A DNA stretch of 64,000 nucleotides, taken from the NCBI RefSeq assembly GCF_002575655.3, contig NC_053037.3, positions 250,513,135 through 250,577,134 of the forward strand. The letters are read 5' to 3'. Source of the DNA: Aegilops tauschii subsp. strangulata. Taxonomy: Eukaryota; Streptophyta; Magnoliopsida; Poales; Poaceae. Position 1 is the first letter of the stretch, and each line of letters begins with the position of its first letter. A program made the translations under genes and the position numbers. This document shows positions 21,810 to 34,100 of this stretch, one piece after another. A model generated the notes under the pieces. That model was given only the letters and a program-made list of their open reading frames with translations. It searched no databases and was not told where the DNA came from.

Positions 21810-23699
21810 CTCAAGGGCCTCTCGGGTGGACAAGGCAAAAAAGGCCTCCATCACAACATGGAAAATACATTGGCATGTGAAGAGGTGAAACAATATATGC
21901 ATCTCCAAGCAGTATCATTCAACATTTTGGACAAAACACTACAAGCAACATGAGACACTGAAAACAATTGCTACCAATGAATCTACACTTCTATAACAAA
22001 ATAAATCAGAAACTTAGTCTGTCATCATTAGGCAGCCACCATTAGTTATTCCGTTATGTTAAAGCAAATAAAACAGAGAATTGACTTGTGCAATCTGCAG
22101 GTAGCAGTAGCAGGGACGCGCAGGTTACTGCTGGTGGCATCCGAGATGTTTCACGAACGTCGGGTGTGTGCCAATGTATGCAAAGAATTGAAGATTGAAA
22201 AAGTTTCGAGCTACGCTGGAAGTTTTTCTCTCCGATACATCCTATACATCTTCTTGACCATTACTTTCTGAGAATTGCAGTTTTCTCACTGTTGGGTGGT
22301 GGCCTAGTTGGAAGTTTCGAGCTACGCTGGAAGTTTCGAGCTACGCTGGCTAGAAGAATAAAAATCTCCACCATTACTTTCTGAGAATTGCAGATTTCTC
22401 ACTGTTGGGTGGTGGCCTAGTTGTATTTTCTCTCCGATACCAATGTTAAAGTGATGTATTAATAAAACTATCAATGATTTCTGCTAAGAGTAAACACATC
22501 ATATACACTTGAAAACTCCCCAACCACAATGAATAAGTGTAATGAGCTGAATATGCATGCACGCTCCGCCTTTCGTATTGGGATTTGTCACTAAAAAGAC
22601 GCAGAGTTTGAAATTTGAACCAAGTAAAGCAAAGAGGGAACCAATCATATATACTTGCTAGCTCGCCAATATGAATACTCTACTTCAAGATAGTTGGCCA
22701 ATATGATCATTCCAGGTAACTTAGTTCCATTTTTTTTCTCAATGTCTATTTAATAACATCTCAGAGAAAGAACACTTGACATGGTATTTTTTTGAACTGC
22801 GGATTATTCTAAGTACAGCCAAAGACAGCCCAAAGAACTAGGCCACCACCCTAACCATCCTATACAACTAGGCCACCACCCTAACCATCATTTTTCTTTT
22901 CTATACATCTTCTTGACCATCTACTACAATTGATACATCTTATCAGGAATGGTACACATCACCATATATTGCAAAGATGTACTGGTCAGCAGCAATTTTA
23001 ACAAGATGTACTGGACAGCAGCAAATTGAGCAAAAAAATGTACTGGACAGCAGTATATACAGGGGGAGAGGAAGAGGGGTTGGTACCTTGGGAGAGGAGG
23101 GTGTGCTTGGCTCTGCCGCCGTGCCTGAGTAGCAAGCACCTACGCCCCTGCCTTGTTCCACTTGTATCCTGCAGATCGAGAGAGGATGAGATGAATCAGA
23201 TCAGTTGCTCATGCTTTTTATAAATTGTAGCTACTGTTTTTTATACCTAAACAAAATTGCCCTAGCTATATTTGCTACTGTTTTTATACCTAATTTTTTG
23301 CTACTGTTTTTTTTAATTTGCTACTGCTTTTTTTATTTGCTACTGTTTTTATACCTAAACAAAATTTCCCTAGCTATATTTGCTACTCTTTTTTTATTTG
23401 CTACTGTTTTTATACCTAATTTTTTTGCTACTGTTTTTAAAATTGCTACTATTCTTTTGAAATTGCTACTGTTTTTTATACCTAAACAAAATTACCCTAG
23501 CTATATTTGCTAATATTTTTTATTTGCTACTGTTTTTATACCTAATTTTTTTTGTACTGTTTTTTTTTAAATTGCTACTGTTTTTGCTACTACCCTAATT
23601 TCCTAAAAGATTTCTAACTTTGCTAACTGTGCTAGATTTGCCCTAAAATTTACTGCCCTAACCCTAAAATTTGCAAACCCTACACCCTAAAATTTACAA
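21810..23699 (+). other. CACTA intergenic spacer
   Basis: No gene recognised. Short repeats: GAAGTTTCGAGCTACGCTGG three times near 22205-22350, a block with GAGAATTGCAG.TTTCTCACTG at about 22270 and 22385, AACTAGGCCACCACCCTAACC twice near 22830-22890, and T-rich TTGCTACTGTTTTTATACC units at 23220-23600. Confidence 0.5.
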
Positions 23700-24060
23700 A
23701 GGGGAAGGAGGAGGCCGGAGGGGGAGGGAGAGGTGGGGGCAGTACCTGAGGAGGCGGAGGAGGCCGGAGGGGACAAGGAGGAGGTCGGAGCGGCGCGGCG
23801 GTGGCGCGGACGAGGAGGAGGGCGAGGACGAGGACGACGGGGCGGCGGCGTCGGGAGAGGAGAGGGGAAGGGGATCGAGGGCGACGTCGAGGGGCGAGGA
23901 GGAGGTCGGGGCAGCGGCGTCGGGAGAGGAGAGGGGAAGGGGCAGCGGCGTCGGGGCGGAGACGAGGACGACGGGGCGGCGTCGAGGCGGCGGGGCAGCG
24001 GCGTCGGGAGAGGAGAGGGGAAGGGGATCGAGGGCGAGGGCGAGGGAGAGAGAGGGGATA
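23700..24060 (+). repeat. Purine-rich minisatellite inside the CACTA
   Basis: G/A-rich on the plus strand with repeated GGAGAGGAGAGGGGAAGGGG and GCGGCGTCGGGAGAG units. Apparent Arg/Gly-rich or Pro/Ser-rich proteins from either strand are repeat translations. Confidence 0.7.
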
Positions 24061-24085
24061 GGTTATCTTCCAACAGGTACATCCA

Positions 24086-24165
24086 TACTAATGGCGCACC
24101 TCACCCTGGTGCGCCATAAGTACATCCATACTAATGGCGCACCTCACCCTGGTGCGCCATTAGTA
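24086..24165 (+). repeat. Internal copies of the CACTA subterminal hairpin
   Basis: Two tandem units of TACTAATGGCGCACC...GGTGCGCCATTAGTA, the first with AAGTA at its end, spaced by CATC. They lie about 5-7 kb from either terminus, where such repeats are not expected. Confidence 0.75.
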
Positions 24166-24229
24166 TTTTTTTTTATTTCTGCTCGAGCCAACAGGTTATC
24201 TTCCACCTTACCTGATCCACACCAAGTTC

Positions 24230-24302
24230 CCTCTACTAGCTCGACTGGTCAGCAGCCAGTTCTCACACCAGGAGGTCCTGGGTTCGATTCCCAGGCTCCA
24301 CA
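24230..24302 (+). other. tRNA-like relic with pol III A and B box matches
   Basis: A-box-like TAGCTCGACTGG at 24237-24248 and a canonical B box GGTTCGATTCC at 24281-24291. The T arm is perfect (CTGGG, loop TTCGATT, CCCAG) and is followed by GCTCCACA. The TCTCACAC in the middle recalls a Val(CAC) anticodon region. The 5' strand does not pair with the 3' acceptor and the anticodon stem is poor, so it is not a working tRNA. A SINE head or captured tRNA fragment is possible. Confidence 0.45.
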
Positions 24303-24446
24303 ATTTTTTTTATGCATTTAAAATGCTGTTTGATATTTATTTGTGTTTAAATATGTTCAAACTTGTTTAAATCATAACAGTAATATTTTTTTATAAGACA
24401 GTAATAATTTTTTAAAAATATCATCAAACAGTAATGCCGGTGGAGC

Positions 24447-24486
24447 GGGGGAGGGTGCGCGGGGTGCGGGGGCCGGTGGACCGGGG
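24447..24486 (+). other. G-run cluster, potential G-quadruplex
   Basis: Runs of five, three, four, five and six G separated by short loops (24447-24472, then GGGGGG near 24483), about 200 bp beyond the 3' end of the transposase gene. Confidence 0.4.
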
Positions 24487-24665
24487 GGTGCTCGGCGGCG
24501 AGGGGGACCGGATCTGGCGAGGTGGGATAGCTAGCGATCGAGATGGAGGGGGATCGAGATCGAGTGTCCATGAAATTTAAAAATATTCATGATAGTTCAA
24601 AAAGTGCCCATGAAATACAATCGAGAAATGAAGGCTACGATTTAAATACAATCGATCTTAGCTAG

Positions 24666-26241
24666 CTATCTGTTCACAATCTTCTTGCCCTTCTTTTTCG
24701 CAAATGGAGTTCTTCTGTGGAACGGACGTCCTTTAGGTAGGGTGGTCCTGCTTCTTCTTGTGGTGTATGCTGCTACTTCATCATCGTCGTCATGTTCGAT
24801 TCTCGGGTCGCCGTACTTGTCGAAGTCTTGCTCATTGGCTACTCCATCCATTCCGATGATCTTCCTTTTGCCTCTCCTCACGACAACACGACTGGGCTTT
24901 GACGGGTCGGTAATGAAGAAGCATTGGTCCACTTGGGAAGCCAGTACCCATGGCTCATTTTTCGCGGTGACGTTTGCGCCTGCGGTCTTGGATTTGGCTT
25001 CGGGTATAACCATGGTGGTGAAATACCGGTCTTCTTTTAGGACGCTCTTGGCCCATCTGACACGGAACATTGGGACCTTCTCTCCAGCGTAGCTCAGCTC
25101 CCAGATCTCCTCGATCCTTCCGTAGTATCTGTCCTTGTCGTTACCGGTGTAGGATTCCATCGTTACCCCGGAGTTCTGATAACCATCGCTCTTCATGTCC
25201 TTGGCCTCGGTGTAGAATGTGTAGCCGTTGATATCGTACGCCTCATAGGTCATCAGGTTGTGCTCGGCGCCCTGTGACAAGGCGAATATGAGTTGTTCTT
25301 CCGCGGAAGAATCCTCATGTAAAGGGTACGACAGAAGCTTCTGCTTGAACCAACGCGTGAAACATGAGTTGTGCTCTTTGAGTATATCTCCGTCCGTCCT
25401 CTGTTGGCCTCGGTCATTGTACGTCTTCTTAATAAAGGTTTTGTGCTCTACCACCCAAGGATCGACCACGTCTATGTGTTGTAGCGCGACTAGGTTTGCT
25501 CTTTCAAAGTCGGCGAGTCGACCCTCGAAGTCGACATGCATTTCGCGGCGACCCTCATGGTGACCCCATCCAGCGAGCCTGCCGAGGTGCCTGTTGACGG
25601 GCAGACCAACGGGGTTCTCGATGCCTAGATATTTCGTGCAGTAGGAGATGCACTCTTCGGTCAGAAAGCCCCTGGCTATGCTTCCCTCTGGACGTGACAT
25701 GTTGCGAACGTATCCTTTGATGACACCATTCATCCTTTCGAACGACATCATGCTGTGCAGGAACGTCGGCCCGAGTTGGATGATATCGTCCACGATATGG
25801 ACCAGCAGATGCACCATAACGTCGAAGAATGCGGGCGGGAAGTACATCTCAAGCTCGCATAGTATCACCACGATCTCTTCCTGTAGCCTTTTGAGTTGCC
25901 TCACGCCAACAGACTTCCGAGAGATGACGTCGAAAAAGTTGCATAGGCCAAATAGCGTTTCACGGACGTGCGCGTCCATGATCCCACGGATTGCAACTGG
26001 AAGTATCTGCGTCATGAGCACGTGACAGTCGTGAGACTTCATCCCGCTGAACTTTAGCTTCGCTAGGTCTAGGTATCTGCTTATCTTCCCCGCGTAACCG
26101 TAAGGAAGTTTTACTCCTACGAGGCAGGTGAAAAACTGCTCGATCTCCTCCTGACTTAGAGTGAAGCACGCGGGAGGGTAGTCATTTCCGGTCTTCTTGG
26201 CCTTTTTGCCTTTGCGACGACTTTCCGTGTCCTGCTTCGCC

Positions 26242-26272
<31 letters not shown>

Positions 26273-28238
26273 ATATAGCGTGAAGCTCCTGCCTGATGCC
26301 CATTGATTTCAAGTCTGCCCTTGCTTTCGGCCCATCTTTGGTCCTCTCTGGCATGTTGAGCAGGGTACCAAGCAGACTCTCGCACACGTTCTTCGTGATA
26401 TGCATGACATCAAGGCTGTGAGGCACACGGTGGATCTTCCAGTACGGCAAGTCCCAGAAAACAGACCTCGTTTTCCATACCTTCAGCAGCGGCTCTGGCG
26501 CCTTTCGCTTCTTTCCCGGCTCTGCCGCCTTTTGCTTCTTTCCTGGCAGTGGGCAGTCTTTCCAATTTTTCAACAGCTCGTCTATTTCCTCGCCGCTCCT
26601 CGTACGCGGGCGTCCTCGGGGTTCGGTTTCACCATCGAATAGATCCTTGCGTTTTCTCCACGGGTCATCGTCGCGAAGCCACCTTCGATGTCCCATGAAC
26701 ACGGTTTTCGAAGACCCGGGATCTCTATCTAGCTGGCGATACGTTGTGTCATCCATGCACCTGACGCATCCAGAAAATCCGTGGACCACCTGCCCCGCGA
26801 CATATCCGTAACCGAGATAGTCGTGCACCGTCGTGAGCAGCGCGGCTCTCATAGGGAAATATTCTTTCTCTGCGGCGTCCCACGTATTGGCTGGCGTTTT
26901 CCACAGCGTGTCAAGCTCCTCTTTCAGCAGCCCCAGATACAGATTGATGTCGTTCCCTGGTTGTTTCGGTCCTTCAATTAGCATACTCATGTGAATGTAC
27001 TTCCTCTTCATGCACAACCAGGGGGGAAGGTTGTACATCCACACAAACACAGGCTAGGTGCTATGTGTGCTTCTCTGGCTGCCAAACGGATTGACTCCAT
27101 TGGTGCTCGCGCCCAGCACGATGTTCCTTGGATCGTTCCCAAATTCTAGGTCTTCGAAGTTCAACGCTTGCCACTGGCTCGCATCCTTAGGGTGACTCAG
27201 CATCTTGTCTTTTTTATCTATCTCCGGATCATTTGCGTCATCTTCTCGCTTCTTCTCCTCCCTATCCGCGTGCCAACGCAGGAGCTTTGCTACCTTAGGG
27301 TCCGCGAAATACCGCTGCAGACGAGGAGTGATCGGAAAGTACCACACCACTTTTCGAGGAGCTTTCTTCCTCTTCTTGTATCGAGTGACGCCGCACACCG
27401 GACATATGGTAGACTCCGCGTGCTCGTCCCGATAAATGATGCAATTGTTCATGCACACATGGTATTTCACGTGCGGTAAATCCAGAGGACACACGATTTT
27501 CTTCGCCTCCTCCAAACTGGTCGGGCACTTGTTCCCCTTGGGAAGACGTTCGTGCCAGAATGACATGTTCTCGTCGAAGCATGCGTCGGTCATTTTGTGT
27601 TTTACCTTCATCTCCAGAGCCATGAGCGTTACTTTCAGGCGGGTATCCTCGGGCCTGCATCCTTCATACAATGGAGTAACCGCGTCTAACTCAAGTTGAT
27701 CCATCTTGGCTTTCTCTCGGGCGGCAGCTCTTGCGTTATCCGTCTGCTTGAGAAGCAGCTCTTGAATATGAGGGTCCTGCACCCAGCCCATTGATGGTCC
27801 AGCGTCGTCTGCTCCGCCGGCATCATCATCTTCATGATCATGCCCGTCGTCTGCTCCGGCATCTTCCTCATCATCATGTCCTGCATCTTCTACATGATGA
27901 CTGTGTACAGCATCACCGTCGTGATCATCTCCTGGGGATTCTTCGTCTTCTCGCCCGCCCGAGCCGCGGTGGTTGTCTTGCTGCCCTTCCTCATTTCTTG
28001 CCCGGCCCCCATGGACGACTTCGTAGTCATCTTCATCACCTTGCCACCGATAGCCATCCATGAAACCACGCAAGAGCAGGTGGTCCCGCACCTGCCAGGA
28101 TTCCGGGTCCGCAATAAGGCTCTTCGGCTTGCATCTTCGACACTGACATCTTATCTCCGTCTCGTTCTTTTGAAGCATCTCGGCCTTCGCGGACCTCAAA
28201 AACCTATTCACGATGCCTTCGGTCATCATGCGGACCAT
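24666..28238 (-). pseudogene. TNP2-like CACTA transposase with one in-frame stop
   Basis: Minus-strand frame of about 1,190 codons from the ATG at 28238 (MVRMMTEG) to TAG at 24666-24668. The N-terminus fits the transposase-associated domain (CQCRRC), then a Glu/Asp/Gly-rich linker, then the Transposase_21 core with NNCIIYRDEH and C..C (CPVCG), and LDVMHITKNVCESLLG in the second half. DUF4218-like (about PACFTLSQEE to ECISYC) and DUF4216-like (GYTFYTEAKD to PWVLASQ) regions follow. An Asp-rich tract comes from an ATC microsatellite at 26243-26272. The frame is broken only by TAG at 27054-27056, where the family has Trp (HST-stop-PVFVW). GCAG lies just before the start, so an upstream exon is possible. 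It would cut and rejoin CACTA termini. Confidence 0.88.
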
Positions 28239-28714
28239 GGTCGCCTGCGGGGTAGAGCAAAACGATATTTTAGAACCAAGAAAAAATTTGGCATGACTTT
28301 TCCTAAAAATAGGACCAAAAAGACTGCTTAATGCCAAAATTCTCGCCGAAACGGAAATGAATCAACATTCCGGCAAAATATTGGCAACTATCGCATTTCA
28401 AATACCGGTACACCTCCAAACACAAACACATATGCAACACCACAAACATATGCAACACCACGAATATACATAGATCTAGCTAGGCCATAAAAAGTGCATG
28501 TGCACATTGTTGTAGGGAGAACAACATAAATATAGCTTCCCCCCTTACTTACCTATCAAAACAAGGTAATTTAACCACTTAAATTGAATGAATCTATGGT
28601 GGAAATGAGGTGAAAAAGAGGAGGCACCCGAGACAAGGAGGAGGTGGAGAGAATGAAGTGGGGAGAAAGTGAGTGTGGGTAGGAGAGGCTGTCCAAAATA
28701 TCTTGTTGCTGCCC
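28239..28714 (-). promoter_or_regulatory. 5' region of the CACTA transposase gene
   Basis: Non-coding stretch between the transposase start and the right subterminal array. The block 28291-28378 (GCATGAC...AAAATAGGAC... CATTCCGGCAAA) resembles 21733-21809 upstream of gene 2. No TATA box assigned with confidence. Confidence 0.4.
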
Positions 28715-29340
28715 ACTTACTAATGGCGCACCAACTCTAAATGCGCCATTAGTAATCCAGGTTACTAATGGCGCACCTTCTGGTGGTGCGCCATTAGTAT
28801 GTTTGGACAGGCGCACTAGTTAAAAAAAAAATTGATACTAATGGGGCACCCAGGGCCAGGTGCGCCATTACTAACTAGTAATGGCGCACTGTGTCTGGAT
28901 GCGCCATTAGTATGTTTGGACAGGCGCACTAGTTAAAAAAAATTATACTAATGGCGCACCCTGGGCCAGGTGCGCCATTACTAGTTGTAACTAGTAATGG
29001 CGCACTGTGTCCGGATGCGCCATTAGTATGTTTGGACAGGCGCACTAGTTAAAAAAACTTTTTTTGATACTAATGGCGCACCCTGGGCCAGGTGCGCCAT
29101 TACTAGTTACAACTAGTAATGGCGCACTGTGTCTGGATGCGCCATTAGTATGTTTGGACAGGCGCACTAGTAAAAAAAAAATTGATACTAATGGCGCACC
29201 CTGCGCCAGGTGCGCCATTAGTAGTTTCAACTCTAATGGCGTATCAGAAGGTGGTGCGCCATTAGTATATACTAATGCCGCACCGCTTGTCTAGTGCGCC
29301 ATTAGTGTCAATCCCATCTATAGCCCTTTTTCTAGTAGTG
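28715..29340 (+). repeat. CACTA right terminus and subterminal repeats
   Basis: Units of 113-122 bp start with GTTTGGACAGGCGCACTAG at 28801, 28914, 29030 and 29152. Each contains inverted ACTAATGGCGCACC motifs. The TIR ends at 29340 with CTAGTAGTG. Confidence 0.9.
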
Positions 29341-31114
29341 CCAGTTCGACTACGGAGTTGACGACCCCTCCTACTTGCCAGAGCAACCAGGCAAGCCCCC
29401 CCTTGATCACCGGATATCGCCTATTCTTCTCTATACTGCTTGCATAAGAGTAGTGTAGCATGTTACTGCTTTCGGTTAATCCTATTCTGATGCATAGCCT
29501 ATCATTGTTGCTACAGTTGTTACCCTTACCTGCTATCCTACTGCTTAGTATAGGATGCTAGTGTTCCATCAGTGGCCCTACACTCTTGTTCGTCTGCCAT
29601 GCTATACTACTGGGCCGTGATCACTTCGGGAGGTGATCACGGGTATATACTATATACTTTATATACATGACACATGTGGTGACTAAAGTCGGGTCGGCTC
29701 GTTCAGTACCCGCAAGTGATTCTGGTGAGGGGGCTGAAAGGACAGGTGGCTCCATCCCGGTAGAGGTGGGCCTGGGTTCCTGACGGCCCCCGACTGTTAC
29801 TTTATGGCGGAGCGACAGGGCAGGTTGAGACCACCTAGGAGAGAGGTGGGCCTGGCCCTGGTAGGTGTTCGCGGATACTTAACACGCTTAATGAGATCTT
29901 GGTATTTGATCTGAGTCTGGCCATTTGGTCTATACGCACTAACCAACTACGCGGGAACAGTTATGGGCACTCGACGTCGTGGTATCAGCCGAAGCTCTTC
30001 TTGACATCAGCGACGGAGCGGCGCGCGCCGGATTGGACTGGAACGCCTGCTAGGCTAGGTCTGCTTCCGGCCGTGTACGCAACGTGCAGGTGTGCAATGG
30101 GCGATGGGCCCAGACCCCTGCGCGCATAAGATTTAGACCGACGTGTTGACCTCTCTGTTGAGCCTAGGTGGGGCTGCGACGTGTTGATCTTCTTCGGCCG
30201 GGCATGACCCAGAAAAGTGTGTCCGGCCAAATGGGATCGAGCGTGTTGGGTTATGTGGTGCACCCCTGCAGGGAAGTTTATCTATTCGAATAGCCGTGTC
30301 CCTCGGTAAAAGGACGACCCAGAGTTGTACCTTGACCTTATGACAACTAGAACCGGGTACTTAATAAAATACACCCTTCCAAGTGCCAGATACAACCCGG
30401 TGATCGCTCTCTAACAGGGCGACGAGGAGGGGATCGCCGGGTAGGATTATGCTATGCGATGCTACTTGGAGGACTTCAATCTACTCTCTGCTACATGCTG
30501 CAAGATGGAGATGACCAGAAGCATAGTCTTCGACAGGACTAGCTATCCCCCTCTTATTCTGGCATTCTGCAGTTCAGTCCACTGATATGGCCCTTTACAC
30601 ATATATCCATGCATATGTAGTGTAGCTCCTTGCTTGCGAGTACTTTGGATGAGTACTCACGGTTGCTTCTCTCCCTCTTTTCCCCCTTTCCTTTCTACCT
30701 GGTTGTCGTAACCAGATGTTGGAGTCCAGGAGCCAGACGCCACCGACGACGACGACTCCTACGACACTGGAGGTGCCTACTACTACGTGCAGCCCGCTGA
30801 CGACGACCAGGAGTAGTTAGGAGGATCCCAGGCAGGAGGCCTGCGCCTCGTTCGATCTGTATCCCAGTTTGTGCTAGCCTTCTTAAGGCAAACTTGTTTA
30901 ACTTATGTCTGTACTCAGATATTGTTGCTTCCGCTGACTCGTCTGTGATCGAGCACTTGTATTCGAGCCCTCGAGGCCCCTGGCTTGTATTATGATGCTT
31001 GTATGACTTATTTATGTTTTAGAGTTGTGTTGTGATATCTTCCCGTGAGTCCCTAATCTTGATCATACACATTTGCGTGCATGATTAGTGTACGGTCAAA
31101 TCGGGGGCGTCACA

Positions 31115-34100
31115 AGTTGGTATCAGAGCCGACTGCCTGTAGGAATCCCCCTTTCCAACTCCTTGGCCGAAGTCGAGTCTAGTCATTGAAAAACTTTTAC
31201 TAACATGGCTGTGTGGCTTACGGGCCCATGTCGCCATTGGGTGGTATTAGGATCTTTTACTCCTCGATCCGTACTCTAGGACTCTGATCTCTCTTCTATT
31301 CGAGTTAAATGATTTTACTAAATCTAACATTAGGATCTCGTTATCACTTTCACCCGGAGAGCCCCTTATTACTGATGATCGTCTGCTGCACGTGAAGACC
31401 CGGAAGATACTCTCCGCTGATAACCCGAGAACTTGTGTTCATCGCTTTTGCAATTCCCTTTCATCGATGAACTCCTATGGATAACCACGTATACTCGCCA
31501 TTCATACAATGTTTCCCAGTTGATCTTGTTATTACAAGATACCCCGAAATTCTCTCTGTTGTTCCAAGAATCCTTTGAGCTTACTGCCTTGCTGTTCTTT
31601 GTCACCTGAATACCCTTACGGATAATTCTCGCACTTACCGAGTATCCGCTCATCCCCAGTTGATTCAAGTATTTCACAGAAGTGTTCAAAATACCATTCG
31701 ATCTTCTGAAAATCCTCAGGAGCCTTTTGCTCTTGAAATTCTTGCTTACTTGCATTATGATTAATCTTAAGTCTCGTAATCTTATTGGCATCTCTTGTCA
31801 TTATCGTTTTGAGTCCGTTGATTCAATCTGTTGCGAATGCTCGCAATCCTCAATCAGAGCCTAGAATTCATCCTTCCGGCTCAGACGTCATTTGAAACAT
31901 GAGCTGGTTCTCGCCAATCAAATTGTCGTTGATTTTGCCCCTATGTCTATTGAACTTATCCATCCTTGATCAGAGCGTCTGTTTCTGATCCTTCGCTTTG
32001 TAAATCATAATTCCTTTGCAATTGAGCTCTAAGTTACTTAGTTGTTTCTATATTCCAAGGTCTTTGCATTAATTCTACCTCTGGTTGTGTGCCGATACTC
32101 ACATCAGATCCTTTATGGACCATCAGAACCTTGTTGGATTTTATCCGACAACGTCCTTCATATTCAATCACTTTGGAAGTTCTCTTCTCGGATACATAAT
32201 GCCTCTGGTAAATTGTATCCTCTGCTTTGTCAACCATGCTCTACTTTTGAGCTTGTGTTATTTACTTCTGAAGTTCGTGGTATACGTTCTAAGAAGCCCC
32301 AATGGCTTGAACCTATGCCATCCTTAATATGTGTGAGCTCGAAAGTTTTCACGAGTCATACTCTTCTGGTATTTTGCCAGATAAAAAATTTCAACACTGC
32401 AACTTCATCAAACGCGAGAAGTGAATGAAAGGGTATGCATTGGAGAAGTGGGAGTCGACCTTGAACTTTGTGTTCATGCCCATGGACACGATGTAGATCC
32501 TATCATAGAAGCTTCTTGTAATAATAACTATTTCCTTGATATGATATCGTCTAGTATCTGTGTGTTGACCCTTTTGCAATCGTGGTTCCGACCATGTTCT
32601 CCTTTAAATACCATTTCTCGTGCAAGTTTAAGCACTTGTCCTCTGCAGAGCAATACCCCGTCCAACCTCTACTTTGGTCTGTCGTCGGGTATTACCCCCC
32701 TGGTATCTCGAGAATGCCAAGGAACTATTAACTTCTTATGAGTTCTTCATCAACTAATATTCTTGCCGATTCCATTTTTCCAACGGGTTCTGAGTTGTTA
32801 GAACCCCTCAAGGACACCGATAAGTGAATCAATTCCGCACTCCGATTCAATAACTCTAAGTAATTTTTGTTGCTTACGAGTTTAATAATCCTTCAAGTCA
32901 TTCCTAGCCTGCTCGGCTATATCATTAGCGTGCTAAATTTTAACTGTGCTACCTGGTCCTTAACCCCGGAGCACAACTTTCGATGATGAGCTAAGCTTAC
33001 GCCGATCTTCCTCTCATACCATTTCACCTTGAACAACAAGCTTGATTTCAAGTTTGTGTCCTACCCATGGTTCCAATAACCGTCTGCTTCATCATTCCTT
33101 TGACTTGATGTCGTCGCTGATTGATTACATCTTCATGAAATCTCTCGACAAATGTGTCGTGATCATCATCAACCTTATGCGCTCTTCCAGGATATTGATT
33201 GAGTTCATGATTAGAAATGCCATCCTTGCCCTCGATGATCTGTGTTATCATCGACAACATTCTTGCCTCCCCCCAACACAAACTTGTTCATATTTTGTGT
33301 TGTATCTTGATTTCCCTGCTATCCAACCTATGTTATGTTCTACCGTGGAGTATTACCATCTTTGATGTCAAGAATGTCGCGAGCATTACTCCACCTCTTA
33401 AGAATTCTTGGTACAGTGATACTTCTCACCATCACCATTCTTTCTTGGTCCCCGTGTTGTTTCTAAACGAAATACCGACAATGATCTGTGATGTGTAAAT
33501 TCTGAACTTCTAGCAACCCTATTGCTTTGAAGTTATTGGTCTATAGTTTCATTCTACGTCTATGGCTTAATGAATCATCATTCGAACATTGATCATGGTA
33601 CCTAGCCCATATTTCGGGTGCACATTTCAACCAATGTTTAACTGTGTATGTTTTCCTCGAGCATACATCATTAAGTCATTCGATCTAGCTAATGTTATCT
33701 CCTTGTTCACATAGTTGTGGAAATCCATCTTTTGGAAATCTCAATGGATTGTCGCTGAGTCAATCAGTCACCTCCTCACCTCTCCTTGATTTAATGATGA
33801 ACCCTTGTTTGGAACTCGCTTCCATAGTTCATCTCCCGAGAATCTTCGATGTCGTTTCGACAATTTGTGTTGCACCTTTCTTCTTAGACATCCTGAGTCT
33901 GAGTTATCCTGACACCAATCAGATCTGAATCTCGGTCAGATATGATGGTTGGGACATATTTCCAAGAGTTATAACATTGGTCTATTTATGACTCGGTAAG
34001 GTGATGTCCTGCCTAACACACCAGGCCGGAGGACCTATTGTTATAAGTTTTCCTTTTTAGCAAGGTTAGCTATTCTTCCATGAGGAAATTGTAAGACTTA

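Larger units (their letters stand above)
16663..29340 (-). mobile_element. CACTA (En/Spm) DNA transposon, two-gene, 12.7 kb
   Basis: Terminal inverted repeats are CACTACTAGGAAAAGGCC on the left and, read from the right, CACTACTAGAAAAAGGGC. The 3-bp TSD is CCA. Subterminal arrays of ACTAATGGCGCACC in both orientations sit at both ends. Both genes are on the minus strand: a TNP2-like transposase (24666-28238) followed by a second gene (17786-21386). Both carry stops, so this copy is probably non-autonomous now, but its termini look intact and could be acted on in trans. Confidence 0.95.
14487..31114 (+). repeat. LARD 5' LTR, interrupted by the CACTA
   Basis: Own sequence is 14487-16662 plus 29344-31114 and aligns along its whole length with the 3' LTR 35308-39277. 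It contains an AT-rich start, a strongly GC-rich block, an AT-rich TTAATTAA block and bZIP-like sites, all kept in both LTRs. Confidence 0.92.

Noticed and set aside
24230..24302. Functional tRNA gene (Val-like)
   Set aside because: The acceptor strands do not pair and the anticodon stem is poor; kept only as a tRNA-like relic.
23671..24321. Arg/Gly/Glu-rich open frame and its Pro/Ser-rich antisense partner
   Set aside because: Translation of a purine-rich minisatellite; no start context or domain.
31369..31791. 140-codon minus-strand frame in the LARD interior
   Set aside because: No family features, surrounded by non-coding T/C-rich sequence; fits chance.
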